Positions 50,101-61,521 of a stretch of DNA of 64,000 bases are shown here, piece after piece. The notes below the pieces were generated by a model, which was not told the DNA's origin, searched no databases, and saw only the letters and a list, made by a program, of their open reading frames with translations. Both the position numbers and the translations under genes were made by a program. Location: positions 21,789-85,788 of the forward strand of contig JXTB01000168.1 of NCBI GenBank assembly GCA_002914805.1, in the 5' to 3' direction. Position 1 is the first letter of the stretch; every line of letters begins with the position of its first letter. Origin of the DNA: Parasponia andersonii. Lineage: Eukaryota > Streptophyta > Magnoliopsida > Rosales > Cannabaceae.

Positions 50101-53100
50101 CCAACACAAAATATCTGGCACAACAGTCGAAGGAAGGGATCTCAACTGCAAACCAACAGCCTCCAAAATGGTCTCCCCAAAATCTCCGAACTGTTTTTTC
50201 ATATTAGGAAAGAACTTATAGAGGTCAGGGTAAATAACATGAAAAGAGTGAAAAGATTGGTTTTCACGCCGTTGACCACCTGATTCTTCCACCTTCACAT
50301 CCTCACGTTCACGATTGCTAACATTATCTATTACAGCAAGCTCATCTGCAAATATAGATAATAAATTTGTCAGCTGTTGCAGATCAGAGGCAAGGAAAAT
50401 CCGATCCTTTATATACTGTTTTGCATTACGAGATACTGCCATCCAACCAAGAAACCGAACTAGAGGAGATTTACATCTAGAAAATGCAGAGATTCTATTT
50501 GTCCAGGCTGAAGGTGGAATCAAATTTGTATATTTGAAACCACTGTTCTTATTGATAGCAAACTCTGCCCCTTCATCACCACTGCTCGAGGCAACTACCA
50601 ACCTCTGAAGCAGTATCCATCGGCGTTGTATCCCATGCATTGTTTCTGGCTCCAAATGACGTTTCCCTTCTTTGAACTGCTGATAAAGGGATGTTAGCAT
50701 CCCATTTAAGTACTCGGCGGACTGTAAAACAATATCAATCACAGGTTCTGAACTACAATGTAACTTTGTCGCTGAGTGCAATAAAAAAACAAGACTCTGC
50801 ATAAGAATTTCATGCAATGAGTGATGTTTTCTTTGCAACCTTTCAATTAAAAAGTTGCAAAACAGAACTTGATTTTGTCGAACCAATGTGATGGCATCCA
50901 CAGATTGTGCATCAAGCAAAGACAAGTTCACAACTTGTTCATCAGATATTCCGTTATTGCACAAACCATCTTCACCACCAGACATCTTTTCCTGATATTT
51001 CCTGTCTAATTCAGCAGCCTCTAGCAAAATTTGGAGAACAATTTTGTCTCTTTTCTTTTCAAGTTGAGCTATTGTTTCCAAGTCAGTCCTAGACTTAACG
51101 GAGACCTTCATAAACTCAAATTCATGGTCTTTTAAAGAACTAGTCTCTTTGATGTTGACCCGATTCATTAACTTTGGACTTTTCTTCAAAGATATCATAA
51201 AAAAAGGGTTGACATAGCATTCAGCAGCCAAGAGCAAAGCATCTATTGCTGCATCATGGCTCTCCACTGTAATCTCGTCCTGGGAATGCAAATCTAAGGC
51301 CAAACGCCGAAACTCAGAAGCCCTAAGCTCACAGTCTTGATAGTTTATAAGTTGAAAGTAATCTGCTTGCATGTTAAAGTATTCAGCCCTGAAACCAGTA
51401 TCCATTACCAAGTCAACATGAGACTGCTTGGGAAAGACTTTCTCAACCTCTAGGTTTGGTTCTAAGCTGATCACCCCAGGGTTAGAGCCAGAGCTATACT
51501 CATTCTCATTCAAGTCATTATATGTATTTGTAAGTGCAATGCTACGCAATTCTATTGGAGCGAAAAGAAGACTGACATCTTCAAAAACATCCATCTTTGT
51601 TGCGGTATCTGCAACATCTGATTTTGCATCAAGTTCATCCTGGTTATTTAATTTTAAAGAAACTACTCCATGGCAAGAGTTAGAAGAAACGGATAAACCA
51701 CTTGAAGATTCAAGTTCCATAGGCTCGGAAATAGAAGACGTGCGAAGGTCTATTTCAGGAGGTAATTGCATGCGGGGTTCCAATATTGCTAGAAGGACAC
51801 TGCAATAAGAAATAAATACCCGTTATGAGTCCCATAAGAGAGAAAGAAGACTGCTTTTGCGCAAGATAAAATAATTCAAAAATAACATCATATAGAAAAC
51901 AAGATCATAAATCAATTCGAGAGTTTCTCTCTGTCTTTGATTTTATATGATAGGGTTGCTCTTGCATAAATTGGAAAGTAGGTATCCTGTTATCTTCGTA
52001 TTTCTTTTATTTCTCTACCGTTGCTCTTGATTTTTTTCTTTTTTTACAAGTCTTTGTTTCTTACCAAAAGTTATTATTACCCTCCAAGTACACAAGAAAG
52101 TGTCCTTTGTGTTTTTGGACATTTAGCACAATAAAACATATTAGCTTAAAGCGTGGTTATAACGTTATGCTGCAGAGTAATATTTAAGGCAGACTTTACA
52201 TGGGTTTTTCCAAAATGTTGTGGTTTGGTATTGAATGGGAAGCCTACTGGTTTTGAAAAAAAGGGAAGATAGAATCTGAATGAGGAATTGCATCGCATTG
52301 GATATTCTTTGAGTAATCGAGAAGAAGCTGGAAATTCAAGCTTTTAGCTTGTCTTTCAGAAGTGGTGGCTAAGAAACTCAAGAATTTCTCTCTTTTCTTG
52401 ATCATAATTAGCCGGGAAAAAAAATATGTTTATAAGTTCTTAGCATTTAGTTCTCTAGCTTATATTTTCTTTGTTGTCTTTTGTTCTTGAGGGTACCTTA
52501 TCCTCTACAAACCTGTACTTTATTGGTAGAGTGCATTAAAGGGGGCAGACAGATTCGTGATGCTAGTAATCCAATGGTTAATGATTATGTACGAGTTTGT
52601 GGAGAAAACAGTTATCATATGTATATAATATATTGAGAAGGAAAATACGAAATTATTAGCTAAATGTTACGCCTGCTCATTTGGCTCCCCAAAATCCAAA
52701 TGTCGCTACTCATGGTTCTAAAATCCTATATATATACTGCTCACTCAAAAGGATAGAGAAAGGCCCAAGAACGTGGTGGACACTTCTAGAATGATCAAGA
52801 GAGGTCTTGACCGTATTAGAAGACTCTAGATGGCGCTACTAAGTCCTAAAAGGCTCTAGACAAGGCCAGATAGTGTTAGATGGGTTGGACGATCCTAAAA
52901 GCTCCTAGAATGACTTGGAAAAACCAAGATGGTGGGTGAACCTCCTAGAAGGATTTAAGCCATGCTTGTTCTAGATTTCTCTATGTAAATATTTTTGTAG
53001 ATATTACCACTTTATTTGAAAATATTCTATACCCTTTATAAGATCATGCCACTTGGTACGATTATAATCCTTGGTTGGTTTAGGCTTTGCCTATATAAAG

Positions 53101-56100
53101 GACCCCTTGGGTTCATTTATATTCAAGTCCCATTTATGAGAGTTGCAAGCATTCTAAGAATAATACAAAGTTTTCTTTTACTCAAACTCTCTTATCCTTA
53201 CCACTTTGTCTCAAAACTTACTCTAAGCCCCTTTCTTGAGTGTTGGTAGGCTAACTTAGTGCGACGGACTGTGCTGAGTGTCACACGATTTTCTAGTTTA
53301 AAGCTAGAGTCATGACATAAAGCTTCTAATTTATAGGCTGAGGAGATTTAGTTTCATGAAAAAATGAAGTAGATTTCTTTTTAAATCTGAATTATGTGGC
53401 ATTCTGTTTCGAATGGATCACATTCCACTTTTTACTAGTATGATAATTATCAGAAATGGGGGCCATCTTTCCCTTTTCTTGTTCACATTGGTCATGTAAG
53501 ATGATGCCTGGGGAAATAAATCATTGCTATCTTTAGCGCTTTGGAATTGAGATATGACATTATGATAGGCAATGCCTCATCTTTTCTCGGCTGGCAAGAC
53601 CTCTGCCGTTGGCAAATGAGAATATTCAAACATCAAGCTTTAAAATTGATATTAAGAGAAGTCAGCAACATTGTTGGTCTTTAAGACACCAGATCAAAAT
53701 AATTAATCTCAGGTTCTAAGAACGACAGTACTAAAAAGTAAATTATGGTAGTTAGAAACGATAAAAAAGCACAAGATTAAGTAAACCTTTTGGGTTAAAA
53801 GGTCAATCAACTGCTGCTCCTTAATTGGGATAACCATTGTACTCTTTTCTTACAGGAGAAATCTATATGGGAGCCACTGGTGGAGAGGATGGAACAAAGA
53901 TTAGAAGGCAGGTCGGGAGAGGGAGAAACATAATTCTAAACTTTCATCTTTTTGGGATAGCTGAGGTTTCGGATTGCTTAAGCTGAAACTTTTAGTTGTT
54001 TCTGGTCCATTTTGCAATATTTTCACCAGTACATTTTTGTTGTCCAAAATTATAACTTTTCTACGTCAGACAAGAGGAAAAGCATGCTTATCTAAATTAT
54101 CTTGTAACCAAACATTTTGCGACCTTCAGAAAACTAAGAGATTAAATAACATGACCAACATGTATTACCTAGGAGTAACTGTGCCACGCCTCCATTCAGA
54201 TTCCAAAGAAGGTAAAACCGCTGGCTTTTGTACCGCTGTACGAATCACATTGAGAGCAATCACACAATTGCTTTCCTGTTTTTCAGGATAAGTGGAAGAC
54301 AGATCTCCGAAGGATATTGTGCTCTTAAATGAAGCAACGGCAGGATCAATAAATGGCTCTAGCATCTCCACAAGAAAGAGAATCTTGTGCTTTACTTCCT
54401 GAAACAAAAACAAAATACAACTAACAGCACCATTCTGCAATATCACATACAGGAGCTGTTTACGAGTATCAAGAAATTCAACCTGTTAAGGGGCATATCA
54501 CTGTAAAGCACAAAGAACAGCAGACAACAGAATCATTTGAAGAAAAGAAAAAAAAATCGCAACATGATAAGTATTATCTCTTTGCCAAAACATTCCAGTA
54601 GACGCCATATATTCAGAGTAACATTGTAAACAATGACTTATTATCTTTCTTTCTCTTAAAAACTCCTCCATGAAAAATCACCAAAGCAAGAAATTATACC
54701 TTATACTTTCCCAGTATATCGTCCGTATGACCAGAGATAGCCAGCACAATATATTTTAAAGCAGCACGAGCACGGGCCAGGTAATGTTTAGCCCCCTAAA
54801 GCACATGTCATGTCAATAACAAAAACAAGTATTGCTACAACGTCTACAAATAAGAAGTAAATAAGCATCCAGCAAGAAGTAAAATATCCACCAAAACCTC
54901 TAGTAACTGATACATTCTAAAGGGAAGAAAGTACCTAATTCTGTTTTTATTGAGAAAGTAAAAGCATATATAAACTACAGTATCTGTATATTGTAACTCC
55001 AAGTGAATAGGTATATGCAAATTTGCAGAATTTGAGTTTTGTTTCTTTTTCTAAAAGGAACTAGGAATTTTTTTTTTTAATTTGAAAATTCGTTTATAGG
55101 ATAGGGCATTTGAATTTTAGGTAATTGACTACCTTTTTTTATTGCTATCAACAAGTTGAAACAAAACATATGGACAGATGCCAGAAAAATATTTGTTCTT
55201 CTAGTAGATAAATAACAGATATACCCGGATTGTACCCAAAAGATCCTCCAGAAGCTCCACAGTGAGATCAACCTGTAGTAAGTCAGCTGATAAGACCCAA
55301 TGGTATGCTCACAAATTAAAGAAGATAAACATAAAGGAAATTGAGATAATAGGACTACTGAAACATTGAAAATATGATAGATGACGAAGATGCAGTAACT
55401 TTAGGTATTTGAGAGGTCTAGACTGGAGCTCAGCTCCAATAACCAACTCTCCACCAAATGACTCCATGCCATCCCTTGCCACTCGTGAGTTCTAAATATA
55501 CCCCTCCATTATTTCAGCCACTACTAACAAACTAACAGAAGACTATACTACCCTTGTGTCCAAAAGTCAACCATCCGATTCCTTACACCTCCTAGCCTAC
55601 GTGGTTCAGATTGGGGCTTATCATCAGCTTACCAAGCTGAGAATTTAAACAAGACAAGACATGTGCAAACCAACAATTCACTACAAAATCCTCACAGCAC
55701 AAAGTTCAAAACACAAATTTTGCCCTTGGCGAACCTTTGCAATCACTTGAGCCATCCAAGGTGCTAGAACACTACAACACAGGTCAATCAGGACACTAGC
55801 AGCCTTCACCTGTAAAATGAGTTGCAATTAACAGTTAATCATGAGTTTCACCAAATGAAAAATAAAAGAAACAAAGACTTCAGGCCACAGAATTAAACTT
55901 TGAGCACTTTCTGGGGGTGCATTAATACATTTTGTGGGTCATATACTATTAAACTTGCACTACTCATTCTCATTGAACATACTTATGGTATGAACCAATA
56001 GAGTCTCTGTTTACCTACGTGAAAGTAAAAAGATCACTTTGAGATTGATAATCATGTGCATAATGTTTCTAGGAGAAAAACAAAAGCTATGTTAATGGAG

Positions 56101-59100
56101 ATCAAAGACAAATTACACCAATAAAACACATTATCTACCTAAATATCACCAAAAGCTGATTGCAACACCACACAATACTGAAACAATAGCGCCATTTAAG
56201 CCAATCATGAATTTACAACATCAAATGGAGAAACATCTTTCATACCGAATGCATAGTATCATAATACTTTTGCGCACTCCCCCACCCCTTATCATACAAA
56301 TAGCAATATATTTGCACTTTTTACCACTCCAAACAAGATGGTATATTGTTTAGAACCGGTAGTAGATTATTAGCTTTTATAGATATTTCTTCTCTTTTCT
56401 TTTATATTATTTCAGAAGACATTTCGTCTTTAATTCTGCAGTTATTTAGGCTGCTTCTTGTAAATGTTCTTTTTGTACCTTTGATGGAATAATCTACTCA
56501 ATTCATTAAAAATATATCTCCATTCGGGTACTCTATGCAGGGGGGAGAGGGACTGGTATTAGAGAAAGTGTGGGTTGTTATTGGCAAAAATATGCATCTA
56601 TAACAGGTGAAAGCAAAGAACCATGATAAAGATTCAACAGACATATAACTAAAATGAAACCAGAGAGACTAACATGCGATTGCGAAAACGACGATAAGTA
56701 GCCAGCACAGGCATTAAGAAGTGGACGGTATAAAGATGATGATGAAGTTACTACAATCTGCAATTGTAACCAGCATGGTCAGTAAGCTGTTATCTATATT
56801 ATGGCTTACATCAAAATTACCAAGCCAAAAGTAACAATAAGAAAAGAAAGAAATGAATACACTTTGACAGTAACCCTAACCTGAGATAGGGCTTGTTGTA
56901 CAATGGGTTGTCTCCACTGAGAAAAATTATCATCAACAATGTCAGATGGACTGCTCACTAAAGGACGAAGAGCTACAAAACCGCCAAGAACAACAAACAT
57001 GAAAAATAGAACTACCAAAGTCAGTTAACAAACTAACAATGAGGTCAACAGTCAAGTGACTCAAGTTTGAAAGTATTTTAATATGAGTAATCTAAAAACT
57101 TTTGTGCCGCCCTCCAAATCTTCTTGCTATGCTCAGGTGCTCACAGATAGATCATCTCCAAACGCATTGTCTTAAAATGCATTTTCTTACAACAATTTGA
57201 CACAATTAATTCCTGTGGCCATACAGGTAAGTGCTTCAGAAATTGATACTCACCTGGCAGCAATGCTTGTATCAATGGTAATGCAGACCAGAAGTCAGAA
57301 CTGCTCCCTGCCAATTTACTGCAGAGAATAGGCTGAGAAACATAAAGGTCAAAGATAAATATGTAACTGAAGGATCAGAATGTGAAAACAATTGAAATCA
57401 GAAATCGTATATATTGAAAATAATGCTTTAGGATTTCCATATCCTTGTTCCTGTAATTAACCTGTGACGCACAAGCAAAAAGAACGTGTAAAATCCCTTC
57501 TTCCACCGCCCCTAAATCCAAGATGTTAGTATAGCTGGAGTCCCACTGATCGTCGTGCAGCTGGAATTCTTCTCCAAATAAATTTGAGTAATCGAGTAAA
57601 AGAACAGGATTCAGTAAATTGGATTTAAATGATTCTTCCCCAGATGTCAATTCACTAGGAGATGTTGATGCTTCTTGCACAGTAAGAGGTTCTAAAAGCT
57701 TCTGCAGAATTCTAGAAGCCTGAGACAAAGGGATAGTAACATCCCGTTAAAAAGTAAAATAAAAGGCAGCAATCAGCCATCAATATTTGAAAAAATAGAG
57801 TATAACATATAAAAGAAAAAGGAAAGGAAAGGAAGAAAGAAAAACTACCGTCCTGCAAACAATTCCCAGATCAGAATCTTTGTATGCCTTTCTCAACAGC
57901 ATGAAAATAAGATCAGGGCGGAACACCATGGAACTAGATGTGGATAAGACAAAAGGCAATGTACTGCGAAGTCTCCGTGGCTACACGCAGATAAGAAGAA
58001 AGGTCATTGACCAGTAATCAAGATCATGGGGAAAGGTCAGAAAGATTGATGAATATACAATGCCTACAATCGTCATGGTAGATCAATAACCACAGCTCTA
58101 CTTATTTGTTATAACGCAATTAAAACAAAAAGGAATAACAATTTACCAGTACAGAAAATGTTAAGATTAAACTTTAATCCTGCTCATGCAGATGGTGAAC
58201 AATCAGATTACCAATATCAAATGAGAATGGGAAAAGTTTACAGAAAGTAAGTACGATGATGAAATTGAAAAACCTAATATCTCCAGCAAAGCAGGTATAG
58301 TATTGGGGAATTTCCAACTGAGTACGCTCAGCAAGTAGAATAAAACAGATATGAGAAATAAAGATCAAACATTACCTCAAAGTTAGATGAAACAGTTAAG
58401 GCTGATGACGGCTGACTATTTTTGGAAACTTCAGTGTCTGAAACACTGCCCACAGACTTTGTAGTTGCCCTACAGTATCGATGGCTGTTAGAAGATTTGA
58501 GGGGAGGACCACCACAGCTTCAAACGAAAGGACTTAACCAAGATACAAATGATGACTAAGAAGATAACAAATAGGGGAACATGTAATGATGGATTGAAAT
58601 GAGAAAACCTGAAAGGATGGATCTTCCATCTAGATAGGCATGTAATGGGAAACGTTCAAAGAAACCTTGGGTTATTTGTTAAGGATATCAGTCGCTCTTG
58701 TGGACACCAAGTATTTGTTATATCTTTTTTTTCTTTCTTTTTTATTTTTGAAAAAGAAAAGGTTTTGCAAAGTGAAAAGGGCATTATTTGTGATTTGCTT
58801 TAGAAAGTTCTTTCAAAGTAAAAAGGAGAAAAGTGCATCAGAATTCACGAAGTATCTTTAGTAGCAGAGTATAAAATCTGCCTACATAAGCTTTGTTTCA
58901 TCGCAAAATTTCATTTCAAATTCTGTTGGTACATACAATATGTTGGGAGCATTTATGGTAGTTGTCCCTCCTAGTGAATTAGAACTTGCAGAAAAAGAAT
59001 CAGTCTGAGACTATTATTTAAGGTCATCCTTCCAAACCAATCAGTATAACTATAAGAAAGAGCCTTAATTCAATTGCTTGGTTTCCCATAAAGTCGATAT

Positions 59101-60322
59101 CATGTGAGCTTCTATTTCATATCTCAGCAGTATAAGAACCGTAATGCAATGAAAAAGTTGTTGAAGAATGAGATTCTGATATTTTTAGCAGGGTGAGGAA
59201 AGCAATACATACCTTTCATTTACGACATAGAGAATCGGATAGAGTGGACCAGCAAGCATAGCAAGAAAGCGTAAGTTAGGTTCAGCAGCATCTGAAAAGC
59301 TGTTAAGGTCTGGCTGTAGAGTGTAGAGAGTTTGAAAAAAGGTTACCACACAAAGATAGAAAGAGGAAATATGTGATGAGTGACATGGAGTCTTCTTGAA
59401 GAAGAAGAAGAAGAAGTGAGATATCAAGAGAAGCATATGATGTAATTGTAAATATTAATATTACCTCAAGTTGGGGAAGGAAGGCATGTAAGCGATTGGT
59501 CATGTCTTTAAGCAACTACAATAGAATTAAGTTGATATGAGAAATAAAAAGAATAAGGGTATTTGGTATCCATGGAGCATGGAGCAAGGAGCAAGCAGCA
59601 ACCTGAAGATGCATATCATGGGCATCTTGCTTGTGAGATATGATTTGAGGCAACAAGTGATTAACAAGAGGCTGAAACTCGGGTTCAAGACCAATGACAG
59701 GAACCCCAATCAGCTGAATGAAAAAAATAGCAATTGGGTTTCCACGCAGACAAGAAATTCGGACATAGCGACAGGGAGTGTAGTTGATGGGGTACATGAT
59801 GTCTCGGCGAGGAGCTTCACAACGGGGCCGTACTTTGACAAATGTCTCAGGCTGTTTAGATTTAGAGAATTAGAATCAGAAAGATAGAAGATGGTAAAGT
59901 CGTAAATCGAAAACAAAACAAACATAAAATAGATGGATCGAATTCAAAGGTAGCACCACCTTGTAGCGTAAACCAAGAGAAATTTCCCATTCGAGAACGG
60001 ACTTGTTGTGAATCCGAATATGGGAAAGCAAGCAAGGTTCCTGCAAAACCAAAATTGTTTGTATAATTGGATTAGGAATAGGAATAGGAATAGGAAGAAA
60101 TTTGAAATTAGAATAGAATAGAATGGAAGAAGAAAGTACGTTGAGCTCGAGAAGAATCCACTCCTTGGTATTGGTAGCGGTGGACCAGTGGGTGCGGAGG
60201 TCGGAGTCGAGGACATGGGCGGCCTTCTGCGACGCTGACTCTCGAGACATGGCCTTCACTTTGTACGCCAACGCCTTCACCCGCCCTTCCACCACCTCCA
60301 TCTCCATCGTATTCATCGCCAT
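44130..60322 (-). CDS. 2162-residue protein: discoidin-like N-terminus, helical body, coiled-coil tail; 25 exons
   Basis: Function not recognised. Exons: 60140-60322, 59960-60040, 59603-59851, 59465-59515, 59213-59313, 58376-58469, 57849-57980, 57462-57719, 57254-57332, 56881-56972, 56674-56757, 55735-55809, 55225-55272, 54700-54795, 54169-54398, 48318-51799, 48117-48196, 47877-47957, 47419-47490, 47241-47346, 47068-47122, 46106-46234, 45886-46012, 44905-44987, 44130-44550; 6489 nt, phases agree, TGA. Residues 1-150 look like an F5/8-type C (discoidin) beta-sandwich: HVLDSDLRTHWSTATNTKEW, EPCLLSHIRIHNKSVLEWEI, TPCRYVRISCLRG. A long Leu-rich helical body (ARM/HEAT-like) follows; one 3.5-kb exon codes residues 618-1778. 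Residues about 1800-2025 form a charged coiled coil (EEAEMEFYILQKEQARQE, EKEIERQRLLELERAKT), and the tail is Ser/Gly/Arg-rich (SRRDFSSSTH, RGSKSRQVVERRERDGR). I recall highly similar unnamed proteins in other plants. ATG options are 60322, 60316 and 60307. Confidence 0.9.
45300..45730. other. Possible LTR-like insertion in intron 23
   Basis: Inside the 0.9-kb intron between exons 45886-46012 and 44905-44987 there is a (TTA)n tract (about 45336-45362), repeated TTTCCTATT words and a (CT)n tract (about 45568-45583). The layout resembles a worn LTR or other insertion, but I could not find paired ends. Confidence 0.25.
52665..53317. mobile_element. Candidate solo LTR, 653 bp, in large-gene intron
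   Basis: Within the 2.4-kb intron between exons 15 and 16. It begins TGTTACGCCTG and ends GAGTCATGACA, giving the TG...CA ends and short imperfect inverted termini (TGTTACG / TGTCATG) of an LTR. TAAA flanks both sides (52661-52664 and 53318-53321), a 4-bp target duplication. A TATA-box-like CTATATAAAGGACCCC lies at about 53090, and CTAGA words recur upstream of it, as in an LTR promoter region. No internal retroelement genes are present. The TAAA duplication is short and could be chance. Confidence 0.55.
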
Positions 60323-60449
60323 GCCATTAACAAATAACAGCACAGCACAACACAACACAACACAATTCTACTCCTACTCTACTCTACTCTACTCTCTTTC
60401 CACTTCTCTTTTCTTTACTCCATTCCATTAACACACACACACATAACAC

Positions 60450-60494
<45 letters not shown>

Positions 60495-61521
60495 GTGAAA
60501 TGTGAAATGTGAAATGTGAAGAAAAAGAGCTTTTTTTGGGCCAGCATGGGCCCGCAGTCAAATGAGCCCAGTTGGGTCGACCTACACCTCTATTTTCAGG
60601 CTTTTTAGCTCTCTTTGCTCTCACAGTCGAGTAAGGAGTCACTTCTCTCTTTTCTTTTATAGTGGGCTTTTCTATACCGATGGGCCTCATAAACTCAAAT
60701 AACTCATACGGGCCTCATCTTTGCCCCACTTCATACCCCCGCCCCCTGCCAAAAAAAAAAAAATGCTCTTTTTTCTTCACACTTTATTTTAATAAAATAT
60801 CCCCCCCAGTCCTTTTTGGTAACGTACCTCACCTGTAATCTCTTTAATGTAGTTTTACTATAATGGAAAGGTAATTTTGTTTTGGCGAATATTATTCTAT
60901 CCTTAAGAACTTATTATTAAGATCCTATATACATTATTTTGCATTGTGTTATACGGTGATATATTGTATTGGGTTTTTTTGTATTGTCTTATTCCATTAC
61001 GCTATTATATTTGCCATTGTTCTTTATTGTATTGTATTATCTTATTCTATTACATTACTATATTTGTTTTTCCAATGTGTTAAGACGTGGTATTAAAAGT
61101 TATTAAAAAAAAATACCATTTTTAAAAGTAATTTTTTTTAAAAATACCAATTTCTATAATTTATTTTAGAAGATATAGAAGGAGATCTTTACAGACTTTA
61201 TTGGTAGCAACAGAAATTCAAACAAAGGCAAAGAGACACAACTACTCCTCAAGTCCTCAACTAACATTATAATGTGATTCACCAAATTATTAACACATGT
61301 TTGCTAACCCTACAAATACAAAATACTCCTTTACCAAACATTAACTATTTATGGTATCTCTTTCAATATACCAACTACTCCCAACAATTATTAACCCCAC
61401 TTTTATAAAGCTCGTTTTCTCTCTCTCTGTCCTCAACTCATTGATACCAAAGTTTGTTCTTTCTTTATAGATATAGATATTGATGATCTTTGCTGTTTTG
61501 ATTGATATGGTCATATAAATA
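60323..61521. promoter_or_regulatory. Divergent promoter region, large gene / MFS gene
   Basis: The 1.2-kb spacer between the ATG of the large gene (-) and the ATG of the transporter (+). Next to the large gene there is an ACACAACACAACACA / CTACTCTACTCTACTC low-complexity leader, then the TA and 7-mer repeats at 60451-60520. The remainder is AT-rich with repeated TTGTATTG words near 60955-61040. Confidence 0.5.
60451..60520. repeat. (TA)n tract joined to a 7-bp tandem repeat
   Basis: TA dinucleotides from 60451 to 60489 run directly into four copies of AAATGTG (60491-60518). The block is about 130 bp upstream of the large gene's ATG, so it is probably close to its transcription start. Confidence 0.9.

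Noticed and set aside
48039-51808. Several plus-strand frames of 60-126 codons
   Set aside because: Antisense shadows of the 3.5-kb exon of the large gene.
44130-60322. Identification of the large gene as VIRILIZER (m6A writer)
   Set aside because: Considered because of size and helical body, but the N-terminus is a discoidin-like domain unlike the start I recall for VIRILIZER.
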